NCBI RefSeq assembly: GCF_010727475.1
Contig: NZ_AP022567.1
Coordinates: 558,001 to 622,000 of the forward strand
From: Mycolicibacterium mageritense
Lineage (GTDB): Bacteria > Actinomycetota > Actinomycetes > Mycobacteriales > Mycobacteriaceae
Direction: 5' to 3'
DNA: 64,000 nucleotides
The notes under the pieces were generated by a model. That model searched no databases. It worked only from the letters and a program-made list of their open reading frames with translations, and was not told the origin of the DNA. Position 1 is the first letter of the stretch, and every line of letters begins with the position of its first letter. Position numbers and translations under genes: made by a program. Shown piece by piece: positions 51,613-62,028 of this stretch.

Positions 51613-51732
51613 GATTCTCCTTCTGTTGGTTTCCTGCGAATGGTTTCCTGCGAACACCTGATGGGAAGCGCGGTGCGGGAATCCCGGCCGCAACCTCTTT
51701 CGGCCGCGACGCCCGCACCGCGCGGGAGGGAG

Positions 51733-52158
51733 TCACACCAGACGGCGCACTCCGCGGTATTGCAGCCAGGCCAGGCCCAGCGTGGCGGCGACGAACCCCA
51801 GCAAGAGGTCGGTGCCTGCCGCCGTAACCGGCAGCCAGCCGCCCGCAACGGCGACGACGGCCGCCACGGCAAACAGCATGTTGCCGCTGAGGACGCTGAC
51901 GCCGACCCGCCTGATGTCAGGGATCCGGGCGAGGCCGTACAGCAGCACGCCGTAACCGACCAGGGCCGCGCCGATGAGCCAGCCCGCCGTCGCCGACAGG
52001 CCCGCGATCCGGGCGAGTGCGTCGGCGGTCATCGCGGTCAGCAGCCCGACCCCGGCGCACACCGTGGCGTCGGCGCGCAGCGCGAACCTCAGCAGGGCGT
52101 CGGCCGGGCCTGCGACGACATCGGGTTGGGGATCGGATCGGGTGACGAAGGCGGTCAT
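51733..52158 (-). CDS. Four-helix integral membrane protein, paralogue B
   Basis: A 141-aa paralogue of the gene downstream. ADALLRFALRADATVCAGVGLLTAM starts it, and it ends LAWLQYRGVRRLV. Four membrane helices are predicted. It is transcribed before copy A on the same strand with a 120-base gap. GAGGAGCCCACC lies before ATG 52158. Function unknown. Confidence 0.72.
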   Translation of the reverse strand: MTAFVTRSDPQPDVVAGPADALLRFALRADATVCAGVGLLTAMTADALARIAGLSATAGWLIGAALVGYGVLLYGLARIPDIRRVGVSVLSGNMLFAVAAVVAVAGGWLPVTAAGTDLLLGFVAATLGLAWLQYRGVRRLV

Positions 52159-52296
52159 GGTGGGCTCCTCGACGATGAGGCGATCAGTGCTTGTCGAACA
52201 CCTCCGACACTGCTCAGGATCCGCTGCCAGATCGACGCCAGACGCTGCCAACCACTGCCAAGCCCAGGTCAGGAGGGGTGCGCCCGCCCAGCAGGC

Positions 52297-53655
52297 TCAG
52301 GCTTGGGCGCTCACCAGACTGCCGCGGAGATCCGCGGCGATGACCTTCGCGGCGGCGTTCTGCCAGTTGTGCAGCGACCGCTGCGGCACCTCGGTGACAA
52401 ACCACTGCCAGGCTTGCCGGGCCACCGGGTCCAGACCGGCCGCGGTGGCGTTCTGCGCGTAGGCCCGCACACCGACGACGTACGGGAAGTACAGGGAGTT
52501 GTAGTGCCGCCACTGTTCGGTGGTGCCGAAGTCAGCTCCGTCGCGGGGTTTGAGCGCCGCGATCCGGTCGGCCAGCAGAGCCTTGAGCTCGTTGGCCCGC
52601 TCCAGGGGTTGATCGGGGGCGCCGCGCTGCGCGAGCCTCGCATCGATGATGGGCAATGCCGTCAACGGGCTCGCGACGAGTTTGGACAAATCGCCGTAGT
52701 GGCCCAGCGCGCGCCGCGTCAAGCGCGCGAACGCATCCTCGTCGACGCCGTCGAGCGGGCTGCCCGAGCGCAGCGGCAGCGCGGCCTCGGTCTGGCGCAG
52801 CGCTTCACGGTCGGCGCGCAGTCCCGGGGAACGCGAGAACGCCATCCGGTCCAGCACGCCGGCCAGCGGATCGGCCAGCACCTCGACGGCCACCGCGACT
52901 GCCAGGCTGGTGAACAGCAGCACCGTCATCGCCACGCGGCCGTCCCCGGCCAGCACGGCCGCCCCGATCAGGGCCTGCGCCCCGAACGGCACCGCGATCA
53001 CGAGCATGCCGATGAACGACCGCCGCATGTCGGCGCGCAGCGCCTGCCCTTCGTCGAACGCGTCCCAGATCGCCACCGCGACGCCCAGCAGCGCGACGTC
53101 GAATCCCGTGGACGCCAGCGCCAGCCAGCTGGGCACCAGGCCGAGCGGGATGACCAGGATGGCGTTGCCGAGAGCGAAAAACAGCGTCGCGACGATGATG
53201 AAGCCGACGACCGAGCGGGGCTTGGCACCACCGAGCACGGCCTTGACCATCGCGCCGAGCGCCGACAGCGAGATCACCCCGAACATCACCCAGTGCCCGG
53301 CGCGCAACGGGCCCTCGACGCTGCCGGCGAGTGCGGCCCCGGCGAACGCCAACACCGCGACCGCGAAGATCGCCGCGATCTCGCCTGCCCTGGCCCGCCA
53401 GGTGTCGCCGGGCCGGGCCAGCTCGACCATCACCGCGAACCACGCGATCCCCGGCACGGCGACCAGATAGATCTCGATGCGGCTGAGCAGATCCGATCCG
53501 CTGACGATGCGGACGGCGTCGAGTGCGACGACGACTGCGAAGCTGGTCAAACCGAGCGCCGCGCACACCAGAACGGGTTTGCGCGGGTCACGGGCAAGCA
53601 GATAGAGCCCCAGCCACCAGCTGAGCGTGAAGACCACTGCCGACAGCGCAGCCAT
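52297..53655 (-). CDS. Multi-pass membrane protein with helical cytosolic domain
   Basis: A 452-aa protein with eight predicted membrane helices in the first 270 residues (AALSAVVFTLSWWLGLYLLA at the start). A soluble, mostly helical C-terminal domain of about 180 residues follows, with several Trp/Tyr positions (EQWRHYNSLYFPYVVGVRAYAQ, ARQAWQWFVTEVP). The N-terminal part resembles 7TM sensor domains of histidine kinases but no kinase follows. It starts 20 bases after the Z-prenyl synthase stop and may be co-transcribed with it. Function unknown. Confidence 0.7.
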   Translation of the reverse strand: MAALSAVVFTLSWWLGLYLLARDPRKPVLVCAALGLTSFAVVVALDAVRIVSGSDLLSRIEIYLVAVPGIAWFAVMVELARPGDTWRARAGEIAAIFAVAVLAFAGAALAGSVEGPLRAGHWVMFGVISLSALGAMVKAVLGGAKPRSVVGFIIVATLFFALGNAILVIPLGLVPSWLALASTGFDVALLGVAVAIWDAFDEGQALRADMRRSFIGMLVIAVPFGAQALIGAAVLAGDGRVAMTVLLFTSLAVAVAVEVLADPLAGVLDRMAFSRSPGLRADREALRQTEAALPLRSGSPLDGVDEDAFARLTRRALGHYGDLSKLVASPLTALPIIDARLAQRGAPDQPLERANELKALLADRIAALKPRDGADFGTTEQWRHYNSLYFPYVVGVRAYAQNATAAGLDPVARQAWQWFVTEVPQRSLHNWQNAAAKVIAADLRGSLVSAQA

Positions 53656-53675
53656 ATGCCCAGTGTGGCACGGTC

Positions 53676-54467
53676 TTACTTGCCGAAGCGGCGGTGCCTC
53701 GCGGTGTAGTCACGCAGCGCACGCAGGAAGTCGACCCGGCGGAAGGCGGGCCAGTACGCCTCGGTGAACCACATCTCCGAATACGCGCTCTGCCACAACA
53801 GGAATCCGGACAGCCGCTGCTCCCCCGAGGTCCGGATGACCAGATCGGGATCGGGCTGGCCCGACGTGTAGAGGTTCTCCGAGATGCCTTCGGCGGTAAC
53901 GGCTTCCACGAGCTGCTCGGCCGTCGCGCCGTTGGCCAGCTCTTTGGACAGCAGGGAGCGGACCGCGTCGACGATCTCCTGGCGGCCGCCGTAGGCCACG
54001 GCGACGTTGACGTGAAAGCCACCGCCGTTGCCGTTGGTGGACTCGACCGCCTCCCGCAGCCGGCGGGCCGGTTCCTCGCCGAGCAGCTCCAGATCGCCCA
54101 CCGTGCGCACGCTCCACTTGTTGGACGGCGCGCAGATCTCCTCGACCACGTCGGTGATGATCTCGATCAGCCCCGACAGCTCCTCGGGGTCGCGCTGCAG
54201 GTTCTCGGTGGACAACAGGTACACCGTCGCCATCTCGATACCTGCGGCCTGACACCAGCGCAGCATCTCCGCGATCTTGGCCGCCCCCATGCGGTAGCCG
54301 ATGCTGACGTCGTCGTGACCTGCCTCACGTGCCCAGCGGCGGTTTCCGTCACACAGCACCGCGATGTGCCGGGGCAGTTCGGCTTTGGACTGCGCCAACT
54401 CCTGACGCAACCGCATCTCGTAGAGCCGATAGGCCGGTTCCTTGAGGCGCGGGGGAATGATGTCCAC
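53676..54467 (-). CDS. Short-chain (2Z,6E)-farnesyl diphosphate synthase
   Basis: A 263-aa cis-prenyltransferase of the UppS fold. Conserved region I is LPRHIAVLCDGNRRWARE (catalytic Asp). The middle has YLLSTENLQRDPEE, and region V is PDPDLVIRTSGEQRLSGFLLWQSAYSEMWFTE. The sequence resembles the mycobacterial Rv1086-type enzyme that makes omega,E,Z-farnesyl diphosphate, the precursor of decaprenyl phosphate for cell-wall arabinogalactan. GTG at 54467 (VDIIPPRLKEP) matches the known N-terminus; the longer frame from 54488 is less likely. Confidence 0.93.
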   Translation of the reverse strand: MDIIPPRLKEPAYRLYEMRLRQELAQSKAELPRHIAVLCDGNRRWAREAGHDDVSIGYRMGAAKIAEMLRWCQAAGIEMATVYLLSTENLQRDPEELSGLIEIITDVVEEICAPSNKWSVRTVGDLELLGEEPARRLREAVESTNGNGGGFHVNVAVAYGGRQEIVDAVRSLLSKELANGATAEQLVEAVTAEGISENLYTSGQPDPDLVIRTSGEQRLSGFLLWQSAYSEMWFTEAYWPAFRRVDFLRALRDYTARHRRFGK

Positions 54468-54522
54468 GAGAATCCAGACTACTGTCATAGACGGGCAACC
54501 CCACGGCTGTTATGGAGGTGAC

Positions 54523-55266
54523 ATGACCGCGCCGATCGATGCCACCAAGCCCTACCGCTCAGCGGCGGCGATGAACCGCCAGGCCGAAGATCTGCCAGAG
54601 GCCGTTGCCGAGGGCGTCGCACAGTTCCTCGGCAAGCCGCGCGCCCGTGGCTGGATCCACGTGTACTCGGCCGTCGTCGCGTTCATCGCAGGCGCTGCGC
54701 TGGTGTCGGTTTCGTGGTCGGTGGAGTCCACGCGCGCCGGTCTGGCCACGCTGCTCTACACCTTCACGATCGTGGCGATGTTCGCCGTCAGCGGCACCTA
54801 TCACCGCGTCAACTGGAAATCCGCGAACGCCCGCAAATGGATGAAGCGCGCCGATCACTCGATGATCTTCATCTTCATCGCGGGCAGCTACACCCCGTTC
54901 GCGCTACTGGCCCTGCCGGAATCCAAAGGCATGGTGCTGTTCTGGATCGTCTGGGGTGGCGCGATCGCGGGCGTGCTGCTCAAGATGTTCTGGCCGTCCG
55001 CCCCGCGCTGGCTGGGTGTGCCGCTCTACATCCTGCTGGGCTGGGTGGCGGCCTGGTTCATCGGGCCGATCATGAACGGCGCCGGCGTCGCGGCCGTGGT
55101 GCTGCTGATCGTCGGCGGTGCGCTCTACAGCATCGGTGGCGTGCTCTACGCACTCAAGTGGCCCAACCCGTGGCCGACCACGTTCGGCCACCACGAGTTC
55201 TTCCACGCGTGCACGGCGGTGGCCGCGATCTGCCACTACATCGCCATGTGGTTCGCGGTGTTCTGA
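54523..55266 (+). CDS. Hemolysin III/PAQR family membrane protein
   Basis: A 247-aa seven-helix membrane protein. PAQR motifs are complete: SGTYH (S-x3-H) after helix 2, RADHSMIFIFIAGSYTP with the Asp, and HHEFFHACTAVAAICHY (H-x3-H) before the last helix. These polar residues form a metal site in PAQR proteins, likely a lipid hydrolase. GGAGGTGAC precedes ATG 54523. It is divergent from the Z-FPP synthase gene. Confidence 0.9.
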   Translation: MTAPIDATKPYRSAAAMNRQAEDLPEAVAEGVAQFLGKPRARGWIHVYSAVVAFIAGAALVSVSWSVESTRAGLATLLYTFTIVAMFAVSGTYHRVNWKSANARKWMKRADHSMIFIFIAGSYTPFALLALPESKGMVLFWIVWGGAIAGVLLKMFWPSAPRWLGVPLYILLGWVAAWFIGPIMNGAGVAAVVLLIVGGALYSIGGVLYALKWPNPWPTTFGHHEFFHACTAVAAICHYIAMWFAVF

Positions 55267-55288
55267 GCCGGTCTCGGCGTGACCGTTC

Positions 55289-56341
55289 TCAGCCCACCGC
55301 GCCGCAGCTGTGCTCGACCACGCGGGTGAGATTGGTCGCTGCGTCGAGCAGATGGCGGTCGTCGGGCGCGTACGTCGGCAGCGCCTGCACGAAGGCCCGC
55401 AGGTACTGCGCGGACAACACCGCGAAATCCTCCACGACCGCGTTACCACTACGTCGGCCCAGCCGGTCCGATTCGTCCGCGTACTGCGTCAGCACGGGTG
55501 CGACGGCGTCGGCGGCATACTGTTGCGCGGCCGCCCATTCGGCGGCGGGCAGCTGCAGATCGGTTGCGCTCCATTCGCTGGTCGCCTGACGCAGGTCGGC
55601 CGACATCGGCACCCATTCCACGCAGACGCCGGTCGTGTCGGCACCCAATGCCATCACGTCGACGTCTGTCACGACCAGTTGCGTCGGCGGCGGTGCGCCC
55701 GCAGTCAACGGTGCTCGCACGGCTGCAGCACCGGAGGTGGCCGCACCGCAGATGCTCGACACCGCACGGATGAGCCCATCCACGGTTCGGGCGAGGAAGA
55801 TGTCGGTCGCCTGATACTCGGGTATGCGATTGACGAACGCCTGGATGTGGGTGACGACCTGCCGATAGGCCTCCCGCATGACGCGATGCGGCGTGGCCGG
55901 TACCAGCCGCGCCGTCTGCACCGCCACACTGCCCATGGCACGACTCACCGTCGCGTACATCGCCCGCAGTTCGGGTGTCCATTCGGCTACCGACACCGAT
56001 CCGTCCCGGTCGAACCAGTTGACCCCGGTCTGTACATCGACCAATCCCGCACCGATCGGAGCCCAGGTCACGCAGGTCGGATCGGCGGTGATGACCGACA
56101 CCGGCCCCGTGTCACCGGCACTGGCCAACGCAGAGCGAGCCTCGGCAGCGGCCGGCGCCGCGGTGTGCCGGGGTTGATCGACGAAGATCGCCACCACCAG
56201 CAGGGCGATAGCCACCGCAACCGACGTGCCACCGAGGATCCAGCTGAGCCTGCCGGCCCCTGGTTTCGCTGACGCTACTTTTGGCAAAGCATCGACGTGA
56301 CCGGCCTCGCCGTCGCTGTCCAGATCAGGCAAACTCATCAC
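55289..56341 (-). CDS. Membrane-anchored protein with duplicated extracytoplasmic domain
   Basis: A 350-aa protein with one membrane helix (about residues 32-55) and a secreted part built from two homologous repeats of about 115 residues (about 85-200 and 233-350). Each repeat has C-V-x-W-x-P near its start, AEW in the middle, and a YxxAFVxxxPxYxxxD helix ending in Cys-Gly-Ala, so each probably holds one disulfide. A Thr/Ala/Pro linker joins them. I do not recognise the family. It may be a surface-anchored binding protein. ATG 56338 is an equal start choice. Confidence 0.72.
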   Translation of the reverse strand: MMSLPDLDSDGEAGHVDALPKVASAKPGAGRLSWILGGTSVAVAIALLVVAIFVDQPRHTAAPAAAEARSALASAGDTGPVSVITADPTCVTWAPIGAGLVDVQTGVNWFDRDGSVSVAEWTPELRAMYATVSRAMGSVAVQTARLVPATPHRVMREAYRQVVTHIQAFVNRIPEYQATDIFLARTVDGLIRAVSSICGAATSGAAAVRAPLTAGAPPPTQLVVTDVDVMALGADTTGVCVEWVPMSADLRQATSEWSATDLQLPAAEWAAAQQYAADAVAPVLTQYADESDRLGRRSGNAVVEDFAVLSAQYLRAFVQALPTYAPDDRHLLDAATNLTRVVEHSCGAVG

Positions 56342-56461
56342 TGCACCTTCGCCTCAGAAACGAGCACGGACACAACGCTTCTGGCGGCAGCCCGGCAAAA
56401 GCGGACACCCATCGAACAGCGCAGCAAGATGTTAGCGCAACAAACTTCACCTAGAAAGCTG

Positions 56462-56491
56462 AACGGCCCCCGCTGTTCAGCGGGGGCCGTT
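56462..56491 (-). terminator. Intrinsic terminator after the ketosteroid isomerase
   Basis: AACGGCCCCCGCT (56462-56474) and AGCGGGGGCCGTT (56479-56491) form a 13-bp GC-rich stem with a 4-base loop. It lies 15 bases after the isomerase stop on the minus strand and is followed by a U-containing stretch (CAGCUUUCU). Confidence 0.85.
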
Positions 56492-56505
56492 TCGGATCCT
56501 GCGAC

Positions 56506-56877
56506 CTACACCGGGGTGACGTCGGCCTGCGACCAGTAGGCCTTCATCGACGCGATCTTGCCCTCGCTGTCGAACACCATGACGTCGATCGGCTCGATGA
56601 CCATGCCGCTGCCGTCGAAATCCAGCGTGAGCCGGAAATGGAACGCCGCCTCGTGCCCGGCCACCCGCAGCGTCACCAGCTCTGCCTTGGCCTTGACGTT
56701 CTCGACGTTGGCATAGAAACCCCGGATCGCGCTGCGGCCGATGTGCACCTCGCCGCCCACCGGATCCTCCACGGTGGCGTCGTCGGCGTACAGCGCGGCG
56801 ATGTCGTCGGCACTACCCGTCGCGACCAGGTCGAGGTAGCGGTGGACGGTCTGGGTGATGTGCTCAGCGTTGGGCAT
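56506..56877 (-). CDS. Ketosteroid isomerase-like protein (NTF2 fold)
   Basis: A 123-aa KSI-family protein. The catalytic set of Delta5-3-ketosteroid isomerase falls at nearly the classic positions: Tyr14 (VHRYLDLVATG), Asp38 (ATVEDPVGG) and Asp98 (IEPIDVMVF). It could shift a steroid double bond from Delta5 to Delta4. Mycobacteria use such steps in sterol degradation, but 3-beta-HSD can do this itself, so the substrate is not certain. It ends before a strong terminator and starts 10 bases downstream of the DUF255 gene stop. Confidence 0.85.
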   Translation of the reverse strand: MPNAEHITQTVHRYLDLVATGSADDIAALYADDATVEDPVGGEVHIGRSAIRGFYANVENVKAKAELVTLRVAGHEAAFHFRLTLDFDGSGMVIEPIDVMVFDSEGKIASMKAYWSQADVTPV

Positions 56878-56887
56878 GGCCGCGAGG

Positions 56888-58856
<1,969 letters not shown>

Positions 58857-58873
<17 letters not shown>

Positions 58874-59162
58874 CTGGTCGGCTTTCGCGGCCGTTGCCGT
58901 TGGCGGCTTCGGCCTGGGCGTCGGGTTCTTCGGCCGGGGCAGTGCCCTCGTCGGCGGCCTGATCAGGTTCGGGATGAGCGCGGTCGAACGATTCGGGCAG
59001 CTTGCGCAGGTGCCGGTTCATCGACCAGACCAGGGCGAACGTCCCGATCAGCAGGACCAGCACGATCAGCAGCCCGAACGGGCTGGCCTTGCCGAAGTCC
59101 GGGCCCGTGTTGCGGGGCTCGTCGGCCATCAGCGTCATCACGGCCGTCACGGTGTCGATCAC
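58857..59162 (-). CDS. Small membrane protein between mca and DUF255
   Basis: A 101-aa protein with one membrane helix (PFGLLIVLVLLIGTFALVWSM, about residues 28-48). It is followed by RHLRKLPESFDRAHPEPDQAADEG and a disordered acidic tail. GTG at 59162 overlaps the mca stop (GTGA) and the gene's own end overlaps the next start, so the three are coupled. ATG 59129 is an alternative start. It may place the operon's enzymes at the membrane (inference). Confidence 0.8.
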
Positions 59163-60025
59163 GGCTCGACCCCGGCGAACAGATCGTCCTCAGGCAGCTT
59201 CACGGGCACACGCGACCGGGCCAGTTCGAACTCCTCGGTCGGCCACAGCCGTTGCTGCCATTCGATGGGTGCATGGAAGAAGTCGCCCTTCGGGTCGATC
59301 TGGGTGGCATGTGCACGCAGCGCATCATCCCGCTGGCTGAAGTACTCCGCGCAATGGACCCGGGTGGTCACCCGGTTGGCGAACACGTCGTGCTCGGGAT
59401 CCCAGTGCTCCAGCCATTTGCCGAAAGGCCCCTGCTGGCCGTGCTTGGCGAACTCGTCCTGCAGCATCTGCATGCGCTGGCGCAGGAAGCCGTGGTTGTA
59501 GTACAGCTTCGACACACTCCAGGGTTCCCCCGCGTCGGGAAAGCTCATGTAGTCCGCGGCCGCCTCATAGGCCGCGACCGACACCTGGTGGCAGCGGATG
59601 TGATCGGGGTGCGGGTAGCCGCCGTTCTCGTCGTAGGTGGTCAGCACGTGCGGACGGAACTCGCGGATCACCCGGACGAGGCGCTCGACCGGCTCTTCCA
59701 AAGGGGTCAGTGCGAAGCAGCCCTCGGGCAGCGGAGGCAGCGGGTCGCCCTCGGGCAGCCCCGAGTCGACGAAACCCAGCCAGTGGTGTTCGACGCCGAG
59801 GATCTCGGCGGCCTTGGCCATCTCGTCGCGACGCACCTCGGTGATCCGGCCGTGCACCTCGGGCAGGTCCATCGCCGGATTCAGGATGTCGCCGCGCTCA
59901 CCGCCGGTCAGCGTCACCACCATGACGCGGGCACCTTCAGCCGCATAGCGCGCTGTGGTCGCCGCCCCCTTGCTGGACTCGTCGTCCGGGTGGGCGTGCA
60001 CAGCCATCAACCGCAGTTCACTCAT
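59159..60025 (-). CDS. mca: Mycothiol S-conjugate amidase
   Basis: A 288-aa zinc amidase of the MshB/Mca (PIG-L) family. Zinc-binding HAHPDDES lies at residues 10-17 (His12, Asp15) and HPDHIRCHQVSVAAYEAA supplies His142. The conserved TLTGGERGDILNP and TTYDENGGYPHPDH distinguish Mca. It cleaves mycothiol conjugates of toxins into GlcN-Ins and an exported mercapturic acid. Mycothiol is specific to actinobacteria. It heads the coupled mca - small membrane protein - DUF255 operon and is divergent from DUF4307 (95 bases). Confidence 0.95.
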   Translation of the reverse strand: MSELRLMAVHAHPDDESSKGAATTARYAAEGARVMVVTLTGGERGDILNPAMDLPEVHGRITEVRRDEMAKAAEILGVEHHWLGFVDSGLPEGDPLPPLPEGCFALTPLEEPVERLVRVIREFRPHVLTTYDENGGYPHPDHIRCHQVSVAAYEAAADYMSFPDAGEPWSVSKLYYNHGFLRQRMQMLQDEFAKHGQQGPFGKWLEHWDPEHDVFANRVTTRVHCAEYFSQRDDALRAHATQIDPKGDFFHAPIEWQQRLWPTEEFELARSRVPVKLPEDDLFAGVEP

Positions 60026-60120
60026 TTCGTCTCATCTAACTACGGCGTCCTCTTACCTAATCCCATACCCGATACACCTGAGCCGGGTGACTGTGCTGTC
60101 CCCCTATAGTTCCAGTTCTG

Positions 60121-60543
60121 ATGATCGAACGTCCCGCCGCCCGCTACGGATCCCAGCAGCTGTCCCGCCGGACCCGGCGCTGGATCCTCTTCGCGGTCGC
60201 CGCGCTGGTCGTGGTCGCAGGCGTGATCGTCGCGGTCGTGGCGTGGCAGCGACTGGGCAGCAGCGACGTAAAAGGCGAGCTCACGGCGTACGAACTGATC
60301 GACTCGCAGACTGTTTCGGTGACCATCGGGGTGACCCGCGACGATCCGTCACGACCTGTGGTGTGCATCGTGCGGGCACGGTCGATCGACGGCAGCGAAA
60401 CCGGCAGACGCGAGATTCTGGTGGGCCCGTCCGACCAGGCGACGGTTCAGGTCACCGCGCCCGTCAAGACCAGCAAGCCACCCGTGCGAGGCGACGTGTA
60501 CGGGTGCGGCACCGACGTGCCGTCATACCTGGTGGCGCCCTGA
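60121..60543 (+). CDS. DUF4307 membrane-anchored protein
   Basis: A 140-aa protein with a basic N-terminus, one membrane helix (RRWILFAVAALVVVAGVIVAVVAW, about residues 19-42) and a small extracytoplasmic beta domain. The domain has two Cys (VVCIVRAR, VYGCGTD) that may form a disulfide. This is the DUF4307 pattern, always near greA and mca in mycobacteria as I recall. Function unknown. Confidence 0.85.
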   Translation: MIERPAARYGSQQLSRRTRRWILFAVAALVVVAGVIVAVVAWQRLGSSDVKGELTAYELIDSQTVSVTIGVTRDDPSRPVVCIVRARSIDGSETGRREILVGPSDQATVQVTAPVKTSKPPVRGDVYGCGTDVPSYLVAP

Positions 60544-60628
60544 TTTCGGGGCGTACGCAGGCGCGATGCGGCGGAGCGCAACAAACTGCCAACAGCCAAT
60601 ACGTGAAGATCCGCTGACCGCGCGGTGG

Positions 60629-60634
60629 TAAACT
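60629..60634 (+). promoter_or_regulatory. Probable -10 element of greA
   Basis: TAAACT fits the mycobacterial TANNNT -10 pattern and would start transcription near 60641, just at the first arm of the leader structure. No clear -35 is visible. This predicts a leader of about 160 bases. Confidence 0.45.
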
Positions 60635-60639
60635 GATCG

Positions 60640-60716
60640 AATACACGGTTCCGCGCTGGGGCCGTGTATTGCTGCATTAGCGCTCAGAAATGCGCTTGCG
60701 CTCGCAGCAATACACG
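60640..60716 (+). ncRNA. Structured greA leader with mutually exclusive helices
   Basis: The middle segment CCGTGTATT (60662-60670) can pair with AATACACGG (60640-60648; 9 bp, 13-base loop). Alternatively, extended to CGTGTATTGCTGC (60663-60675), it pairs with GCAGCAATACACG (60704-60716; 13 bp, with inner GCGC pairing). The two helices cannot coexist, as in attenuators and riboswitches. No protein frame or RNA family is recognised here. It ends 84 bases before the greA ATG. Confidence 0.5.
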
Positions 60717-60800
60717 TGTACGCCCAGCCCGAAGCCCAGGCAATTTTTACGCGAAGAGAAGCGCGCGAGCGCCGCAAGACCCAATGGACAGGAGCGCGAC

Positions 60801-61295
60801 ATGACCGACACTCAGGTCACCTGGCTGACCCAGGAGGCATTCGACCGGTTGAAGGCCGAGCTGGATCAGCTCATCGCCAACCGGCCGGTCATCGCTGCCG
60901 AGATCAACGACCGTCGCGAAGAGGGCGACCTGCGGGAGAACGGCGGCTACCACGCTGCCCGCGAGGAGCAGGGCCAGCAGGAGGCCCGCATCCGCCAGCT
61001 GCAGGAGCTGCTCAACAACGCCAAGGTCGGCGAGGCCCCCAAGCAGTCCGGCGTGGCCCTGCCGGGCTCGGTGGTCAAGGTCTACTACGACGACGACAAG
61101 AACGACACCGAGACGTTCCTGATCGCCACCCGCCAGGAGGGCATCAGCGACGGCAAGCTCGAGGTCTACTCCCCCAACTCACCGCTGGGCGGCGCTCTCA
61201 TCGACGCCAAGGTCGGCGAATCGCGCACCTACACCGTGCCCAACGGCAACACCGTGAAGGTGACGCTGGTCAGCGCGGAGCCCTACCACTCCTAG
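60801..61295 (+). CDS. greA: Transcription elongation factor GreA
   Basis: A 164-aa factor. The N-terminal coiled coil has LTQEAFDRLKAELDQLIANRPVIAAEINDRREEGDLRENGGYHAAREEQ, whose tip acidic residues (Asp/Glu near EEGD) aid RNA cleavage. The C-terminal domain has the PGSVVKVYYD and SPNSPLGGALIDAKVGESRTY FKBP-like fold. It rescues backtracked RNA polymerase. ATG at 60801 has an AGGAG ribosome-binding site and gives the length known for mycobacteria. A long structured leader precedes it. Confidence 0.95.
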   Translation: MTDTQVTWLTQEAFDRLKAELDQLIANRPVIAAEINDRREEGDLRENGGYHAAREEQGQQEARIRQLQELLNNAKVGEAPKQSGVALPGSVVKVYYDDDKNDTETFLIATRQEGISDGKLEVYSPNSPLGGALIDAKVGESRTYTVPNGNTVKVTLVSAEPYHS

Positions 61296-61331
61296 CGCGA
61301 CCGCTCGGGAGGTAGCACTACAGTCGGGGAA

Positions 61332-61997
61332 ATGGCGCAAATCGCCGAGGATCTGTTTCTGCTGTTGCTGGACAATGCGTCCGCGCAGCCGGGTCTGGAT
61401 CGACGCCGCCGGGAACGGGTGCTGGCGGCAGCCGTATTGCTCGATCTGGCATACGCCTGCCGCATCAGACCCGCCATGGCCGACGAACCTATCGCAGCCG
61501 GTTTGCTGGTGGCACTCTCCGGGGACTGGCCGCCGGACCCGGTTGCCGACCCGGCGTTCGAGCTCCTCCGGCGCCGCCCCCTGCCCGCCGAATCGGCATT
61601 GGGCAAGCTGAGCAAACACACCCAGGCCACCCTCGAGTTCCACCTCGAACACACCGGGCAGATCCACCGGGTTCAGGTGCCGGGCAAGAGGTTCCACAAG
61701 ACCTACTGCTGGCCGCTGGCCGACCGGGAACGGGTCAGCCAGGCCCGGGCTGCCCTGCTGGCCGCGCTGTTCGACGGCGACACCCCCGTGCCGTCCATCG
61801 CCGCGATCATCTGCCTGCTGCACTCGATCGACGGGCTTGGCGCGGTGCTGAGCCTCAACGAGCGCGGCTGGCGCTGGGTGCACGCGCGAGCCACCGAGAT
61901 CGCCACCGGCAGCTGGGTCGACGACAATGCCACGGCCCTGCCGGAGATGAACCTGGCGGTCACCACGTCGGCGCTGCGCCCCGTCTTGATGGCCTGA
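61332..61997 (+). CDS. GPP34/GOLPH3 family protein
   Basis: A 221-aa helical protein of the GPP34 (Golgi phosphoprotein 3-like) family. MAQIAEDLFLLLLDNASAQPGLD, the first helix, is the family signature, followed by AAAVLLDLAYACRI and a beta-hairpin region (HRVQVPGKRFHKTYCWPL). Eukaryotic members bind phosphatidylinositol 4-phosphate; in actinobacteria the role is not known. It starts 36 bases after greA. A palindromic repeat separates it from convergent metB. Confidence 0.82.
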   Translation: MAQIAEDLFLLLLDNASAQPGLDRRRRERVLAAAVLLDLAYACRIRPAMADEPIAAGLLVALSGDWPPDPVADPAFELLRRRPLPAESALGKLSKHTQATLEFHLEHTGQIHRVQVPGKRFHKTYCWPLADRERVSQARAALLAALFDGDTPVPSIAAIICLLHSIDGLGAVLSLNERGWRWVHARATEIATGSWVDDNATALPEMNLAVTTSALRPVLMA

Positions 61998-62028
61998 CCC
62001 GACTTTCTCGGCGCGAGACTTCTCTGCG

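Noticed and set aside
51202..53709. 835-codon plus-strand frame spanning several minus-strand genes
   Set aside because: Low-complexity Arg/Gly/His/Asp composition, crosses intergenic regions of the opposite strand, no ribosome-binding site or domain.
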